Assembly: GCA_963682175.1 (NCBI GenBank)
Contig: OY821784.1
Location: 35,321,621-35,385,620 of the forward strand
Source: Triglochin maritima
Taxonomy: Eukaryota > Streptophyta > Magnoliopsida > Alismatales > Juncaginaceae
Direction: 5' to 3'
Length of the DNA: 64,000 nt
Shown here: piece after piece, positions 33,678 through 45,739 of the stretch
Position numbering within the stretch: the first letter of the stretch is position 1
Layout of the letters: the number at the start of each line of letters is the position of its first letter
Program-made: the position numbers and the translations under genes
The notes under the pieces: generated by a model
Told to the model about the DNA's origin: nothing
The model's input: only the letters and a program-made list of their open reading frames with translations
The model's database searches: none

Positions 33678-36100
33678 GGCCGTGCGATCGACTGCTGATG
33701 TTTAGTTTTTAGACTTGCTTCTTCTCTTACTTTCAATTCCTTTGTATCTCTCTTGTTTCCCTTTGTCAATTTCGCTTATGTGTTGACATTTGTCTCTAAA
33801 TTAATGAAAACTTGGATTTCCTCTATAAAAATATCATTCTTTGTTATATACAATACATCATGTTACACATCCGTTCATCTTTTAAAAATAATTACATTGT
33901 ACGCATAGGTATGTGTCACATGTTAAAGATAATACCTTCAAAACTTGCTACATACCCCCATAACAACGGATCCTCTCTCCATCGAAGCTAGCTTTCTGAA
34001 GTTTACGAAGTTATCCGAGAATAACTGGGTGCGTTATTTTGATGGCTTTCGGCAGTTGGACATTTGGTTTCTGATTTTGAATTTTACGTAGAATCGAAAC
34101 GTTAAGTAAAGATTATAATTTTTTTCTTTTGTTGTTAACTTTTGAAATTATGCGTTTTGCGATCTTTGCTCTTTCATATTTCTTTTTTGTTTCAGGTTGC
34201 CCTCTGACATATAGGTAGGTATCTAATATGGCTTTGGATAATTAATGAAATCATTTGGGAGAAGTGAGTTGGACATTTGGTTTCTGATTTTAGGATTTTA
34301 CGTAGAATTGGAACATTAAGCAAGACTGTCATTTCATTCTTTTGTTGTTACTTTTTGAGAGTTTGTGTTTTGCGACCATTGGCATCTTAATGTCTCTCGG
34401 TGGTTTTTTCAAATTATACATTAGAGTCACCTAAATTATACACTGATTTCTCTGGTAATTTTCGAAGTCACTTAAATGCAAGTGGATACATTCAAACATA
34501 TGTAGAAAAAAGTGGGGATGGATTGAAACGAGCCTTTGCATTAACATGAAAATCAAGAAGCTAACTTTTCAATGAATATTGGATTTTCAGTCAATTGTAA
34601 CTACACCCTAGAGCAAGCTTCCATGAAGTTGCAAAAAAAGTATCACAAACTCATAGAAAGGTGGTGTCTCAAAATAGAAACTTGGTTGTTACGTTGAAGT
34701 AATGTTTTTTTATACTCATTTCTCATTTTAAAAAACTATATGTTATACATAGGGTGTGTATCACCTAATTACTTAAGTATCTAAATGTATTGTTTAAACT
34801 CATAATGGCATCCCTTGATCAAATGGTATATGGAGGTGGAATTTGTTTTGACAATAGTTTTGTCATGTTTGGTTAGTAATTTATTTAATAGGTGACATCT
34901 TATGCTCATTTGCTTCTCTTTATCTTGTTGCTTTGTTCTTTTGCATTATTAGACCTTTGTTATTTCAAAAGCTTGTTTTCATCTTTCACATTCCCAACAA
35001 CACCACAAATCTCAAATAGTGGTCCAATGAGAGTGGGGGGCATAAAAAAAGTAAGAAACCTCTTTCTTCTTTTATTTTGACTCTTTACTTGCTCGATAAT
35101 CAATTGACACACACTGAAATATGCATTTTGGATTAATATATGTCATTCAAGTTGGTTTAAAATGTCTAGTTATCAACACCATATATACGCCAAATTGATA
35201 AATCCTAAAGTTGGTATATTATTTCAAACAAAAAAATTCCTTAAGAGGTCCATTAAGGAGCAGCGAAGTAGTAGGAGCATTCTTTTTTGACTCACGCTCT
35301 TGATTTATGTGGTGATAAATTGAACTTATAGATTCGGTTATATATTATGGATGTTGTAAATTAGTACGAGAATAGGTCGAATGAGTTCTTCGTTGACAAA
35401 GGAATTTCTTAAGAGGTGAAGGTGAACTTTTCAAAATTTATGGATGTATCTCTAATATCCAAAAGTTATTGGGTGTTATTAGAAGGCAACATAAGTTACA
35501 TAACAGTAAACACCAGCAACATCTGAATTTGAGAATGATTCATCAAAAGCGTGTTGTTAGTTGGTCTACATATTGCTTAATAAGCTTGTGGGTCCCAAAG
35601 CCTTAGATACCAAGATTAGTCAAACAAAACAACCATTTGATTTTGTTTAACGAAATAAGTTTACTGGAATTTCCTGAACCACATTATTGATTTTGGTGGG
35701 AAGTTTGGGAGATGGTCAGAGCCTTTGTGATGTGGAAAAGAACAAGTCTTGCTTGGCAAGTGTCTGCCTTGAAGCTTCCTTTTCCCAACACTAGTCTAGA
35801 ATCCAAGCAAGCTTTCGGAAATTTAATCATGATTAGTGGATGTTTCTTGGGTAATGATGTACCTCTTTTTAATTGTGGTGACTAATGACCTTACATAAAC
35901 AAAAAAGATAAAGAGCATGTGAGCAGAGTCTATTAACATAACAACTTCTAATTTTAATATTATTTTGAATAGTAATTTTTGTGATTCTACAGTGGACTCC
36001 AAATCGGACTTTACAAAAGTCTAAGGAAACATCATAACATATTAAAATTGCTAAGAGAATATATAGACCTATTAGGATTCCCTCCCGACAGTTATTGATC
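33678..36100. other. Intergenic DNA with a duplicated segment
   Basis: AT-rich and without recognised genes. A direct repeat links about 34053-34165 and 34266-34385 (ttggacatttggtttctgat, acgtagaat, ttttgttgtta). Possible decayed transposon sequence, but no domain or terminal repeats were found. Confidence 0.45.
34053..34385. repeat. Direct repeat pair of about 110 bp
   Basis: Both units share ttggacatttggtttctgat, then attttacgtagaat, gttaagtaaagatt or attaagcaagact, and cttttgttgtta, spaced 213 bp apart. Divergence suggests an old duplication. Confidence 0.75.
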
Positions 36101-36109
36101 AACTCGAGG

Positions 36110-36542
36110 CAGGAGATGGTATCGGGTATTTGGTGGTTAAATCAAACTAAATTTGGTGGTACCAAATAGAAATCGAACTGCAGTAAAATGGATATCGGTC
36201 GGATTTAATTATCTAATTTCAGAACTGATCTGATTCCGATTATGTTCCTATTTTAGCTACTGTAACCGGATCTGGAACCGAGGTATTATTATATAAAAAA
36301 CTAATCCTAAAAAGTTGTTATAAGAAATTAAAAAAACAGTTTGAAGATGAGGTAAAAATTGAAAATTTTACAAGTTTTGTATCGGATCTGGTTATTGGTA
36401 CCTGTGATCCCACCAGATCTGGTTCGGAGTACTCAAGTTGGGAACCAACTTAGATCCGGTTCGGTTCTAGATATCTTAATAAAATATGGATCATGTTCCG
36501 ATACCAAGTAGCCGAACTGGAAGCAATCTGTTGTCATCCCTG
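36110..36542. mobile_element. hAT-like MITE related to 33086-33669, diverged
   Basis: The right end gttgtcatccctg and inner words such as ggttcggttctag match the MITE at 33086-33669. The left end caggagatggtatcggg is only weakly similar. No target duplication is visible (actcgagg against ataaccga), so a border may be lost. Confidence 0.6.
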
Positions 36543-36589
36543 ATAACCGAAGAATCTCCGGTTGATTTGCTAAACAAGTGACACGTGAG

Positions 36590-37146
36590 TAGGGCTGTCA
36601 AATTCTGCTCGATCTCGTGAGCTCGCTCGAGCTCGGCTCGATAAAGCTCGACTCGAGCTCGGTTCATTTATTAAACGAGTCAAGCTCAAACACTAAAATC
36701 TGCTCGTTTAATAAACGAGTCAAGCCCTAACTCGGCTCGGTTAGCTCGATAAGAGCTCGTTTGGCTCGTTTAAGTTTATACACATATTATATATATGTCA
36801 TAAATAAACATATTATTTTCTATATCTCAATTACCTAAAAGTATAACATATAATTTATATAATTTTCCATTTATATGCTAACGATATTTATAAAATGTAA
36901 TTATTATATTTTACAACAAGTTAATCAAGCATTAAACAAGCTTAAACGGGCTGAAAAACTTGTTGAAAATTTTAAACGAGCAAACGAGTCAAGCTCGAGC
37001 TCGACTCGTTTAATAAACGAGTCAAACCCAAACATGACATCTGACTCGTTTATTAAACGAGTCAAGCCCGAGCTCGGCTCGTTTATTAAACGAGCCAAGT
37101 TCAAACACTGTGGGTTCGGCTCGTTTAGGCTCGTTTACACCCTTAT
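36590..37146. mobile_element. hAT-like MITE rich in GAGCTCG/CTCGTTTA
   Basis: It starts tagggctgtcaaattc and ends gtttacacccttaa-like (acaccctta). Flanks cacgtgag (36582-36589) and tacgtgac (37147-37154) match at six of eight positions. Both ends are arrays of gctcgagctcggctcg and ctcgtttattaaacgag palindromes. It has no coding capacity. Confidence 0.75.
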
Positions 37147-37154
37147 ACGTGACA

Positions 37155-37830
37155 TGTGTCTAATCAGCTTATATTCTACTTTCCCTTACAAACTAGAAAT
37201 AGTTTGGTCTCTTAATTTGCATTCATTTCTGGTTTGACATTTATTAGATTCTTAATCAGAAAAGTTATACTTTCACTAATGTTTTCTCCCTGCATATCTC
37301 TCACAAGTCACCAACATACTTTTGTCTTGCTTGCATTTTACGATTCAATAGTTGTAAATCATGAAGTTATTTTTTACAAATTCTTGTATCATTTTCCATT
37401 AACAAAAACCAGTTACACCTTATGAATTTTTACACTTTGAATTTTTTTACTTGATCTGATTCAGTTCATTATTCCTACTTACTGTTGTACTAAATGTGTA
37501 ATCCGGTACTTTGGGAAACTTCCAGAGAAACTTGACTTCTATCATAGTACTTACCACGATGGAATGTTAAAAGAATTCCTCCCGATCGCTGCAGCCAAAT
37601 CAACTCTCAAGTAAGCATCATTAGCATCATTACTAGGGTGAGGGTTCCAATAAAGGATGATGATTTTATTTTTCTTCAAACAATTTGTAGATTTCCAAAA
37701 GATGACATGCTTTTACCTTTTGGACACGACTGTTCACATTCTAGACAAGTTTGGACCAAACCGTAACCATTATGAACTCAGTCGTGACAAATTGGACAAT
37801 CGCGCCCAGAGTTTGAAGAGTATGGGCTAA
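37155..37830. other. Intergenic DNA without recognised genes
   Basis: AT-rich sequence with only short frames. A partial copy of the downstream minisatellite starts near 37778. Confidence 0.45.
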
Positions 37831-38032
37831 GTCCAGACAGAGTTTGGACAATCGTGTCTAGAACTGTGTCCATTCTAAACTGAGTCTGGAAAGAGTTTGG
37901 ACAATTGTGTCCAGAACTGTATTCATTCTGGACTGAGTCTGGACAGAATTTGGACGATCGTGTCCAGAACTGTGTCCATTCTGGATGAATCTGAACAATC
38001 GTATCTAGAATCGTGTCCATTCTCGACTGAGT
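37831..38032. repeat. Minisatellite with 53-bp unit
   Basis: Three full units begin at 37831, 37884 and 37937, with a truncated fourth at about 37989. Core words are gagtttggacaatcgtgtcc and agaactgtgtccattct. An open minus-strand frame through it is a by-product of a repeat length of 53 with substitutions, not a gene. Confidence 0.85.
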
Positions 38033-38047
38033 TTTTTTTGAAAACAA

Positions 38048-38520
38048 ATAAAGTTATCATCCTTTACTGGGAAACCCCCAACCCCCTGACAATGGTGTTA
38101 ACGTGATCGTTGACTTGTCTGCGCGTCCGTGTATCAGCTCCTAATGTAAATTGTTACATACAAAGTGCAATTTCCATTTTACACTTTACAACTTATTTTG
38201 TATGTCATGACGTGAAACTCTGCAACTTAGAATTTACAATTTCAACAATTGTAATTCATGATCTATAATTTTTTATTTCAACTTCTACTTACAATTTTCA
38301 TTTTGCAATTTCTATTTTACACTTTAGAAATCTTTTACTTGTCTAGTGCTTTATATTTTTCTTTTTTTAGGTTTTTACTTTATTATTTGGTTACCTATTT
38401 TCGAAACGGGAATACAAAAAAAATCCCTAGGTTGTTAGTAAAAGATAACTATGTACTTAGTTTGGAAACATAATATAATAAATAATACAAATTGATTGTG
38501 ATACAAGAAATTACTTGGGT
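38048..38520. other. Intergenic DNA without recognised genes
   Basis: Repeated short phrases ttacaattt, tttacacttta and attttgcaatttc give a degenerate, simple character at 38140-38340. No gene. Confidence 0.4.
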
Positions 38521-38530
38521 AAAATATAAA

Positions 38531-38738
38531 GGGGAATTTGCTACAGTACACCCCGTAAGTGTCCAAATTAGTCATATGCACCTGCTTTTTCGGTATTGTC
38601 GCATATGCACCTACAAGTCGACATATTTGTGCATATGCGCAAATATGTCGACTTGTAGGTGTATATGCGGCAATACCGAAAAAGCAGGTGCATATGACCA
38701 ATTTGGATACTTACGGGATGTACTGTAGCAAATTCCCC
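38531..38738. mobile_element. Near-perfect palindromic MITE, 208 bp, 9-bp TSD
   Basis: The left arm ggggaatttgctacagtac and the right arm gtactgtagcaaattcccc are inverted copies, and the match continues to the centre near 38634. The whole element can fold into one long hairpin. The 9-bp flank aaatataaa is at 38522-38530 and 38739-38747, the duplication length of Mutator-type elements. Arms differ at only a few positions, so either it is young or it is kept by gene conversion. Confidence 0.9.
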
Positions 38739-38747
38739 AAATATAAA

Positions 38748-39170
38748 ACATTATCTATATCATGAACGCATCACAATGTTTCTTTCCATAAACAGTAGCT
38801 TACTTTCAAAGAACAATAGGTTACTTACAAAAACACAATTAAACCTTAATAATACACTGCTTCCATATGGACCAATCACGCATTGATTGTGGAGGACCGG
38901 ACCCTTCAATCACCGGAGAGGATCCGACTAAACAAACAACCCTCGATGCCAACCAATTGGGAAGATCGTGACAAAATACGTACCTGGTCAAAATTTGAAG
39001 GATGTTGATATTATATAACATTATTTAGAAATGAAAAATAGTTCATGTTTTAAATGTTTCTCTTTTTGTCTGTTAACGTGGATTTTTTATAATTTTGCAT
39101 GCAAAGACTTCCAATTTTAACAACTTCAATTCTTTGACTAGATCAAAGAAGTAGCATTCACATGTTTCTA
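38748..39170. other. Intergenic DNA without recognised genes
   Basis: AT-rich sequence; a more GC-rich stretch at 38865-38960 (gaccggacccttcaatcaccggag) has no recognisable coding content. Confidence 0.4.
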
Positions 39171-39172
39171 AT

Positions 39173-39640
39173 GAGGAGGAATTAATTCAATGTCATAAAC
39201 TTTCCTCCACTTCAATGACTAATGTATTGACTTTTCAACTTTATTTTGGTGTTCTTATCCTTGTATTGGTCATTGTTGGCGGCAGTAGTCTAAGGAGATG
39301 GGGAGAGATGGGGAACTGATACTCGTGAATGCGGCCGGTGGAGGTTACAAAGGGTGGAGGAGGTCGGCCGACGGAGAGTGGAATCGTCGAAGAGGTCTTG
39401 TCCTAGGGTTTGAGCCGGGTGGATTTGGTAAAGTGGGGTGGGTGGTGTTGCTCTTGGTTACAAAGATGTTTAGATGTTGGAAGAGGTAAAATTGGAAGGA
39501 AAAAACTTAATTTATAATATGAAGTGGTATTAGTGGCTAAATGTTGAGACAATGTAAGACTTAAAAATAAAGTTGAAAAGGCAATGCCTTGATCCGTGAA
39601 ATGGAGGGGAGTTTATGACCATGAATTAATTCCCCCTTCT
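39173..39640. mobile_element. Inverted-repeat element of about 470 bp with GC-rich centre
   Basis: The left end ggaattaattcaatgtcataaact and the right end, whose complement reads ggaattaattcatggtcataaact, form inverted termini of about 40 bp. The centre (39280-39490) is GC-rich and holds a 63-codon plus-strand frame with a Gly/Arg-rich start. The base composition differs from the surroundings, so it may be captured sequence. The superfamily and target duplication are not clear. Confidence 0.6.
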
Positions 39641-42239
39641 AAAAAATATAGATTGGTATTGAGTTCAAGGGATTGGAACCATTCTTTTTGTATTGTATAT
39701 CTTTTAACATGAAGTTGTTTTCAAGTAAGTATAGTATGGAAGTGGAAGAAGACATCTTAAGTGCAAATTTGCATGATAACAAATCCCTAACGACACCCTT
39801 CTCGCAAACCAATCACTCAAGTGTAGAAATTCCAATTACTCATTTTTATATTAATATTTATGAATGTATGGATAAGTATTTTTTCATCTTTTTTCAGTCA
39901 TTAAAATTCTTAATCTTAATTAATTCAAATTTTTAATTGACAAGAAAACTTTAGATACATTTTTGTAAGAAAAATTGCAATAATCAAATTTGAACATTGC
40001 CTTTATTCCGTGGGAGAGCCTTTTCAATTCCATAGTGAGAATATAAATGAAGAAGGAAGTAAAATGAGATACTATTGGATTTTTGTGTCAAAAATCATAA
40101 CCACTTATATTAGACTTACAATCATATCATATAAACTACAATTAGAATCTCCAGGAATGCAAATAATTATATTATAGATAGAAATATATTTAAAAAGTGT
40201 CATACTATTTGGAATTCATGAACAATAATCGTGTCAAAATAGATAATTTATACAAGCAAGTTGTGTGAATCAATAAAGATTTAAGACCATTTTGCATGTT
40301 TGAGCAAATACTTTTGCAAAAATATTCATAAAAATGTCATTACTTGATCAAATACCTTTTTTCAGACACATAACTTCTAACCCCACTTGTACATTAGTTT
40401 TTGTCATCGAGATACTGCAAGGATGGGGTAACACTACAAACCATACAGTAATTGATTGAGCCTAAACGACCAATTATGTTCATAACATTAACATGTACGT
40501 ATTGGCATTCGGCACACAAGCAAAATTTACCATATGCGTGGGGATGTACACAAATTTCTTGAGCAAATACTTTTTTTTACTTCCGCAACCCTCTCCTACA
40601 CTAGTTTGTGTCTTTACGATACTACAAAGACAAAGACAAAGACAAAGACAAAACTTACAAAACATATAGACGCCATTGATCGTTCAAAAAACAATCAACC
40701 ACCAGATAAGCTTGAGTTTTACCCCCAGCAACTCAATGAACGTAGGTTGACGACGTCTGACCATCTAATCATACTCCGGTCAACTTCTTGAGCATATATA
40801 CTTACCTTGCCACCCATTTCTTACATAACACACACAATTTTCAGCATGTAATGGCACATAAGCAAAACCCACTATTTGCATGGTGGTATACGCAAATGAT
40901 CCAAACATAATCAAATTAATAATTTGTAGTTGCTACCCACCAACACCAAATTCTTTAACTTTCTATAATATTCCTGGAATTATTCGGTCTGCCTAAAGAA
41001 ACACCAAAAGGAAGTTGGTGTCTAGAGGGGTGCGTGCAAGAAATGTAGTTTATCCAACCAACTTGAAAAATAACATACTTTGGAAGTTTTGCAGAACAAA
41101 CAACATCAACATTAACAAGCATAAATAATGGTTTCTTTCTGCTATAAGATTGCATTCAAAATGGCAGTCATGTTAGCGTTAGACATGCCTGCCTTTGGTT
41201 AATCGGTGGCACATTGCATTAATTAATTATACCAATGATATTGTTTTGTTATAATAAATATTAGTGTGCTGAATCCAGTGTACCACTTTTTTTTAATCGG
41301 GTTTGGTGGTGATTTTCTACGTTTAGAGGGCTAATCCAGTGGACTAATTAAGGATTAAGTTTATGCCAAATGGGAAGAAAAACATACTAAAGAAAGGAAC
41401 AACTATATCCATACTCAATCATTATATGTGAATTCTATTAGTTTTTGTTCAATTGTGGTAGTATATATAGTTTTTTTTTTGCTTATAGATTCTTTGACGA
41501 TTATATATCTTGATGTAAAAATGCTAGGAGTATTTGAAGTTATAATTCAATGGGAAGAATCAATTAGGAAGGAAAATGATATGTCGGGGTTTTGTTAAGA
41601 TCGATGTGTTGTTAGTTGTGGAGTATTTTGCTTCCATATTTTGAATCATGACAGCCACTGTAACCTTATATAAAATGTTTTAGGCATCAAGTTAATACGA
41701 TCAATTATCGTCTCCTGCCGTGTGGAGTTTGACATCAAGGAGGTGAAGGGCCTTAAGATTTAATTTTCTTACTGCAAATTCGAATTTATAAGCTGTTTTA
41801 TTTCACTCACATAACAATTTGGTTGAACTCATCCATCTGAATGATAAATAAAAAATGAAGTTATCCCTTCAATATATTCCATTTTTCCTAGACTGGAAAT
41901 AAAGGTAAAAGGTAAAAGAAGTTAGTTTATGTTTTAACGAATCACCAATAAGTCGGAACCATAAATATGGTTAAAACTAAACTGTTTGAAGTCCGGGCAC
42001 AACATGATATTCTTTCTACCACTACGTGAGTATTCAAATAGTTAAAATAGTTGCTAATCTATCCGATATAAAACACTCATATGAATAAAATGAAAATGAT
42101 TTAAACCATTTCCTATAAAAGGAAAGACTGTTTTTCCTTTTTTATATAATGCTGAATGGACAACCTATGGATAAAATAATAATTTTTGGATGTGAATAAT
42201 TTGTTTGAATAGTTTTGGTAATTCATAAAAAATAAATAA
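39641..42239. other. Intergenic DNA, gene-free, with weak repeats
   Basis: No gene family was recognised. Around 40290-40900 related phrases recur (gagcaaatactttt, catgtttgagcaaa, gcatggtggtatacgcaaat), suggesting an old local duplication. A (acaaag)n run is at 40623-40652. Confidence 0.45.
40623..40652. repeat. Hexanucleotide microsatellite (acaaag)n
   Basis: About five units of acaaag in a row. Confidence 0.85.
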
Positions 42240-42262
42240 ATTATATATATATATATATATTT
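42240..42262. repeat. TA microsatellite
   Basis: Alternating ta run of about 20 bases, about 100 bp left of the organelle-like segment. Confidence 0.8.
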
Positions 42263-42360
42263 ATCTATTTTTAATAAATATAAATATATATGAATACATA
42301 TATAAAAACAGAATATTTTTAAATAACTCAAATAACTAAAAAAATTATAAATATACTTTC

Positions 42361-42960
42361 TATTCACTCGTGAGATCCGGAGGGGACCACCGCGGTTCCT
42401 CTCTTCTCGAGACTCCACACATCCCTTATCAATGTATGGACAGCTATCTCTCGAGCACAGGTTTAGGTTTGGCCTCAATGGGAAAATGGAGCACATAACA
42501 ACGCATCTTCACAGACCAAGAACCACGAGATCACCCCTTTTATTTTGGGGTGACAGAGGGATCGTACCATTCAAGCCTTTTTTCATGCTTTTCCTGGAGG
42601 TCTGGATCTGAAGAAAACAACAATCAATAGGATTTCAATAATCCTCCCTTCACGAAAGGAAGAACGTGATTTTTTTTCGGCCTTTCCGTAGGTACCAGGC
42701 CTTCTCCGTTCCTGAGGGGTTTTCGGTATGCTACTCCACGAGATGAGAGAGAAATGAAGTGGGCTGCGTTTATGGAATTATTATAGCAGGTCGATCTAGT
42801 AATTAGGGGGCGAGCGTTCGGTCGCCTATGATCCGAGGTCTGCTCTCTTTTTTGGGCGAGTATGCCAGGTTTCTTCATGTTGTTCATGCTTATTAATGAC
42901 TTTTCTAGTTTGTATGAAAAATCCATTAATGCAAATCTCAAGTCGGGGCTTTGCAGATTC
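42361..42960. other. Possible mitochondrial DNA insertion (NUMT)
   Basis: From about 42361 base composition changes sharply to GC-balanced sequence, with words such as ggaggggaccaccgcggttc, ccacacatcccttatcaatg and ggaaggtctggatc-like text. To me these resemble plant mitochondrial spacer or leader DNA. No recognised mitochondrial gene is complete here; a 105-codon minus-strand frame at 42624-42941 looks like an organellar spacer frame. AT-rich nuclear DNA flanks both sides. The assignment rests on memory of sequence style and needs a similarity search. Confidence 0.45.
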
Positions 42961-43206
42961 GATTAGGTTGAAGGGTCCACTAAATTAGTAAGAGAAAACC
43001 CTTACTTCTCCTTAATTTTGTGTTCTTACATTTTCATTTGTTGTTTGCTGGATTTAGATTTTATGTTGCACTTCTTTATCTTTCCACTCGATCTAGAGTA
43101 GTTGATTTGATTTGTAGCCTCGTGGGTGTTTGCTAAGAAGGTAGGAAGGTAGAAGTAGTATTTTTTGTTTATTTCCTTGTTAATAACATAGTTAGAGTCT
43201 TAATGT
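42961..43206. other. Short intergenic stretch
   Basis: AT-rich spacer between the organelle-like segment and the long-TIR element. No feature was seen. Confidence 0.4.
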
Positions 43207-43494
43207 ATTTTTCATTGGGTTGATTGAGCTCGTGCACCTTGTTAAACTCGAAATTGGTCGCGTGCACCCGTGTTTTTGTTTATTAGTCTCATGCACCTCA
43301 CCACCATATTCTCTTACCGCTATGCACCTCTGTTGTTAATATCCCTGTTAAGTTATGGTTTCGGTTGAAAATTTTGCACATTACGCATTGTAAATTTTAC
43401 TAGTAATGATTTTGGAGTGAAAATTTACAAATCACACATTATAAAATAAAAAAATTCCTTAATATCAATAAAAAAAATAAAACAAACAACATTA

Positions 43495-43672
43495 CTCTAT
43501 CTTCTCTTCCTCTCTCTTTCTTTCCTTCCTCTCTCTTCTCCCTCTCTCTTCTCTTCCTCTCTTTCCTTCCTCTTCCTCAAGTCCTCTCTTTTCTCTTCCT
43601 CTCTCTCTCTCTCTCCTCCCTCTCTCTTTTCTCTTCCTTTCTCTCTCATCCATCTCTCTTATTATTATTATT
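43495..43672. repeat. CT-rich microsatellite
   Basis: Imperfect tctctcttcctctc tract at the inner edge of the left TIR. The matching GA-rich tract is at 46080-46360 by the right TIR, so both probably belong to the inverted repeat. Confidence 0.85.
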
Positions 43673-43764
43673 GTCTTCTTCAAACCCTCAAAGCGCACAA
43701 GTAGTGATTCCATTTAGGGGTTTGGAACTAAATGGGATTTGATTTAGGACTCATCGTCTGGATC

Positions 43765-43769
43765 ATACT
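43765..43769. other. Target-site duplication ATACT (left) of solo LTR
   Basis: ATACT before tgtaataacc. The same five bases follow the LTR at 45735-45739. Confidence 0.85.
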
Positions 43770-45734
43770 TGTAATAACCTAATCTAAACACCTAAATTAA
43801 ACTAAACTAAACCTAACTTACCCTAATTATGCATGCTATTGAAGAGGTGAGGAGATAAGGATGGGAAGATGAGGTGGCTTGCTTTGGTTGGTAGATTTGG
43901 AGGTGGTTAATTAAAGGAGATATATATAGTTAGATAAGATTCTAATTAAAACGTTTTCTTCAGTTGATCTAGCAGTGAGTGAGAGAGAGTTTCGGAGAAG
44001 AGAAGGAGGAGAAGAAGAGAAGGAGAAGAAGAAGAGAAGGAGAAGAAGAAGAGGAGAAAAAGAAGAAGAAGTTGAGTAGAGGTTGCCAAAGCTTGGGAGG
44101 CTTCCACAACCGGCAATAAGGTATGCCAAATCTTCAATATAACTCACTTATGCCTTGTGAGTGTTGGGGATCGACGTTGGTGTCGAATTCCCCGTCGGAT
44201 TGCAACCTATTCAGAGGTTGAAGACGACGATCGGTCGACCGGTGCCTGTGGGCAGTTGACCGATCCTATTATTATATTGATGTTTACCCGCGAACGGTCG
44301 AACGATGTCTATGGACGGTCGACCGTTATGCCAAATTCGTGCGGGAAAAAGGGGTGATGCTGTTATCGGTCGAACGAGACCACTTAGCCGGTCGACCGAA
44401 TAACAATGAGAATGGGTCGGTTGGGGATTTTGACTTATTAAACGGTCGAACATCCTTCACCTTGTTCGACCGATCCATTCGATGCTAAGTCGGTTGGGAG
44501 CTTTGACCATCAAAACGGTCGACCGCTCTTTAACTTTCGGTCGACCGACTGAGCATTTTAATTAAGCGATAGAGTGCCTGTGATGTTTCGGTCGAACTGT
44601 ATAGCAGTTCCGGTCGACCGAATACCACTTAGGCAAAATGCTGAAAGTCCTGTTATCGGTCGAACGACCCCCTTGGTTCGACCGATCGGATATATATATA
44701 TTATATAAATTGGTATAGCGTAGACCATCCAAACGGTCGACCGCTAGATGACTTTTGTTTGACCGATTGGTCGGTAATTCGGTTGGCGTGGTTCGACCGG
44801 TAGACTTGTTTGTACAATACTGTGTACTGTGTGGAGGACCGGTCGACCGGTGTGCTTTTAGCGGTCGACCGATCTGCCACAGGTTGGTGGATTTATCCAC
44901 ACGCGATCCGTTGAGTATAGGTCGACTACCGGCTCCGAGGCGACGGTTGATTACCGGCTTTGAGAGCGACGGATTTCACCTTCGACGAGGGCGTATTATT
45001 GTATTACTGTTGCCTCTCTTACCGAGCGGGGTGTGAGGGATGTGTGCCGTAAACCTTGGGCAGTTTGCGAGGGTTTAGCGGTAGGCCGAGGATGTTCCGG
45101 CAGGGTTCGCGTCTGGCGACTCTTGGGGGAGCAGCGGCTGTCGTCTGACCCGTGTTGTGTATTCGGCGGGCTGACTCGCTCCTGGGGTGGCGGCGTGTAC
45201 CAGGGGTTCCTTCCTGCACTTTTGGGGAGCAGTGGTGTCGACTGACCCTTGTGAGGCAGCGGTGGACTGACTTGACCCTAGTGGCAGGAGTGGTTCAGTG
45301 CCGCGGAGGCGGTGAGGGCATTATTGTGGGCCCGAGGTGGATGATCATGTGCATTGTATTGCATTGTCTTTAATTCTTTTTTGTATTTTAGCAGGTTTGG
45401 TATACGGGGTTCCTTCAGGGAACTCAGGCATGTTTGTTTGTTTGTTTTCATTTCAGGTAGCGAGTAGCATTAGAGTCAGGTGGTGACCGAGGAGGGTGCC
45501 CCCGGGATCAGATCCTGTTCTCTTTTGTATATCTTTGTTTGAGGTAGTGATTACATGTATATTCACTTTTGTTGTAATCACAGTTGACTCATTTGTATAG
45601 TTTGACTTCCACGTGGGTCTGTATCTTATATATTTTATATATATGTTAGTTTGTTTTCCCGTGACGTGCCCTGTGTTGACCGTTGATGGTCTTTATTATT
45701 GTTTAAATTTTCCGCTGTTTTCGGGTACGTTACA
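43770..45734 (+). mobile_element. Solo LTR of a Gypsy element related to the full-length copy
   Basis: It begins tgtaataacc, ends tacgttaca and is flanked by ATACT, giving a complete 1965-bp LTR without any internal sequence. Its late part (45390-45520, with tatacggggttccttcaggg, aactcaggca and gtggtgaccgaggag) matches the minus strand of the LTR at 16565-16700. The middle (44230-44880) has many cggtcgaccg copies. A GAA-rich microsatellite is at 44000-44075 and a TATA-like atatatatag at 43919-43930. It arose by recombination between two LTRs after insertion into the Mutator-type element. Confidence 0.88.
44230..44880. repeat. GGTCGACC-palindrome-rich tract in solo LTR
   Basis: About fifteen copies of cggtcgaccg and variants such as cggtcgaacg and gttcgaccg at irregular spacing. 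The same motif class occurs in the full-length Gypsy LTRs and at 54780-55200. Confidence 0.88.
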
Positions 45735-45739
45735 ATACT

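Noticed and set aside
37778..38047. 89-codon minus-strand frame
   Set aside because: Translation of the 53-bp minisatellite.
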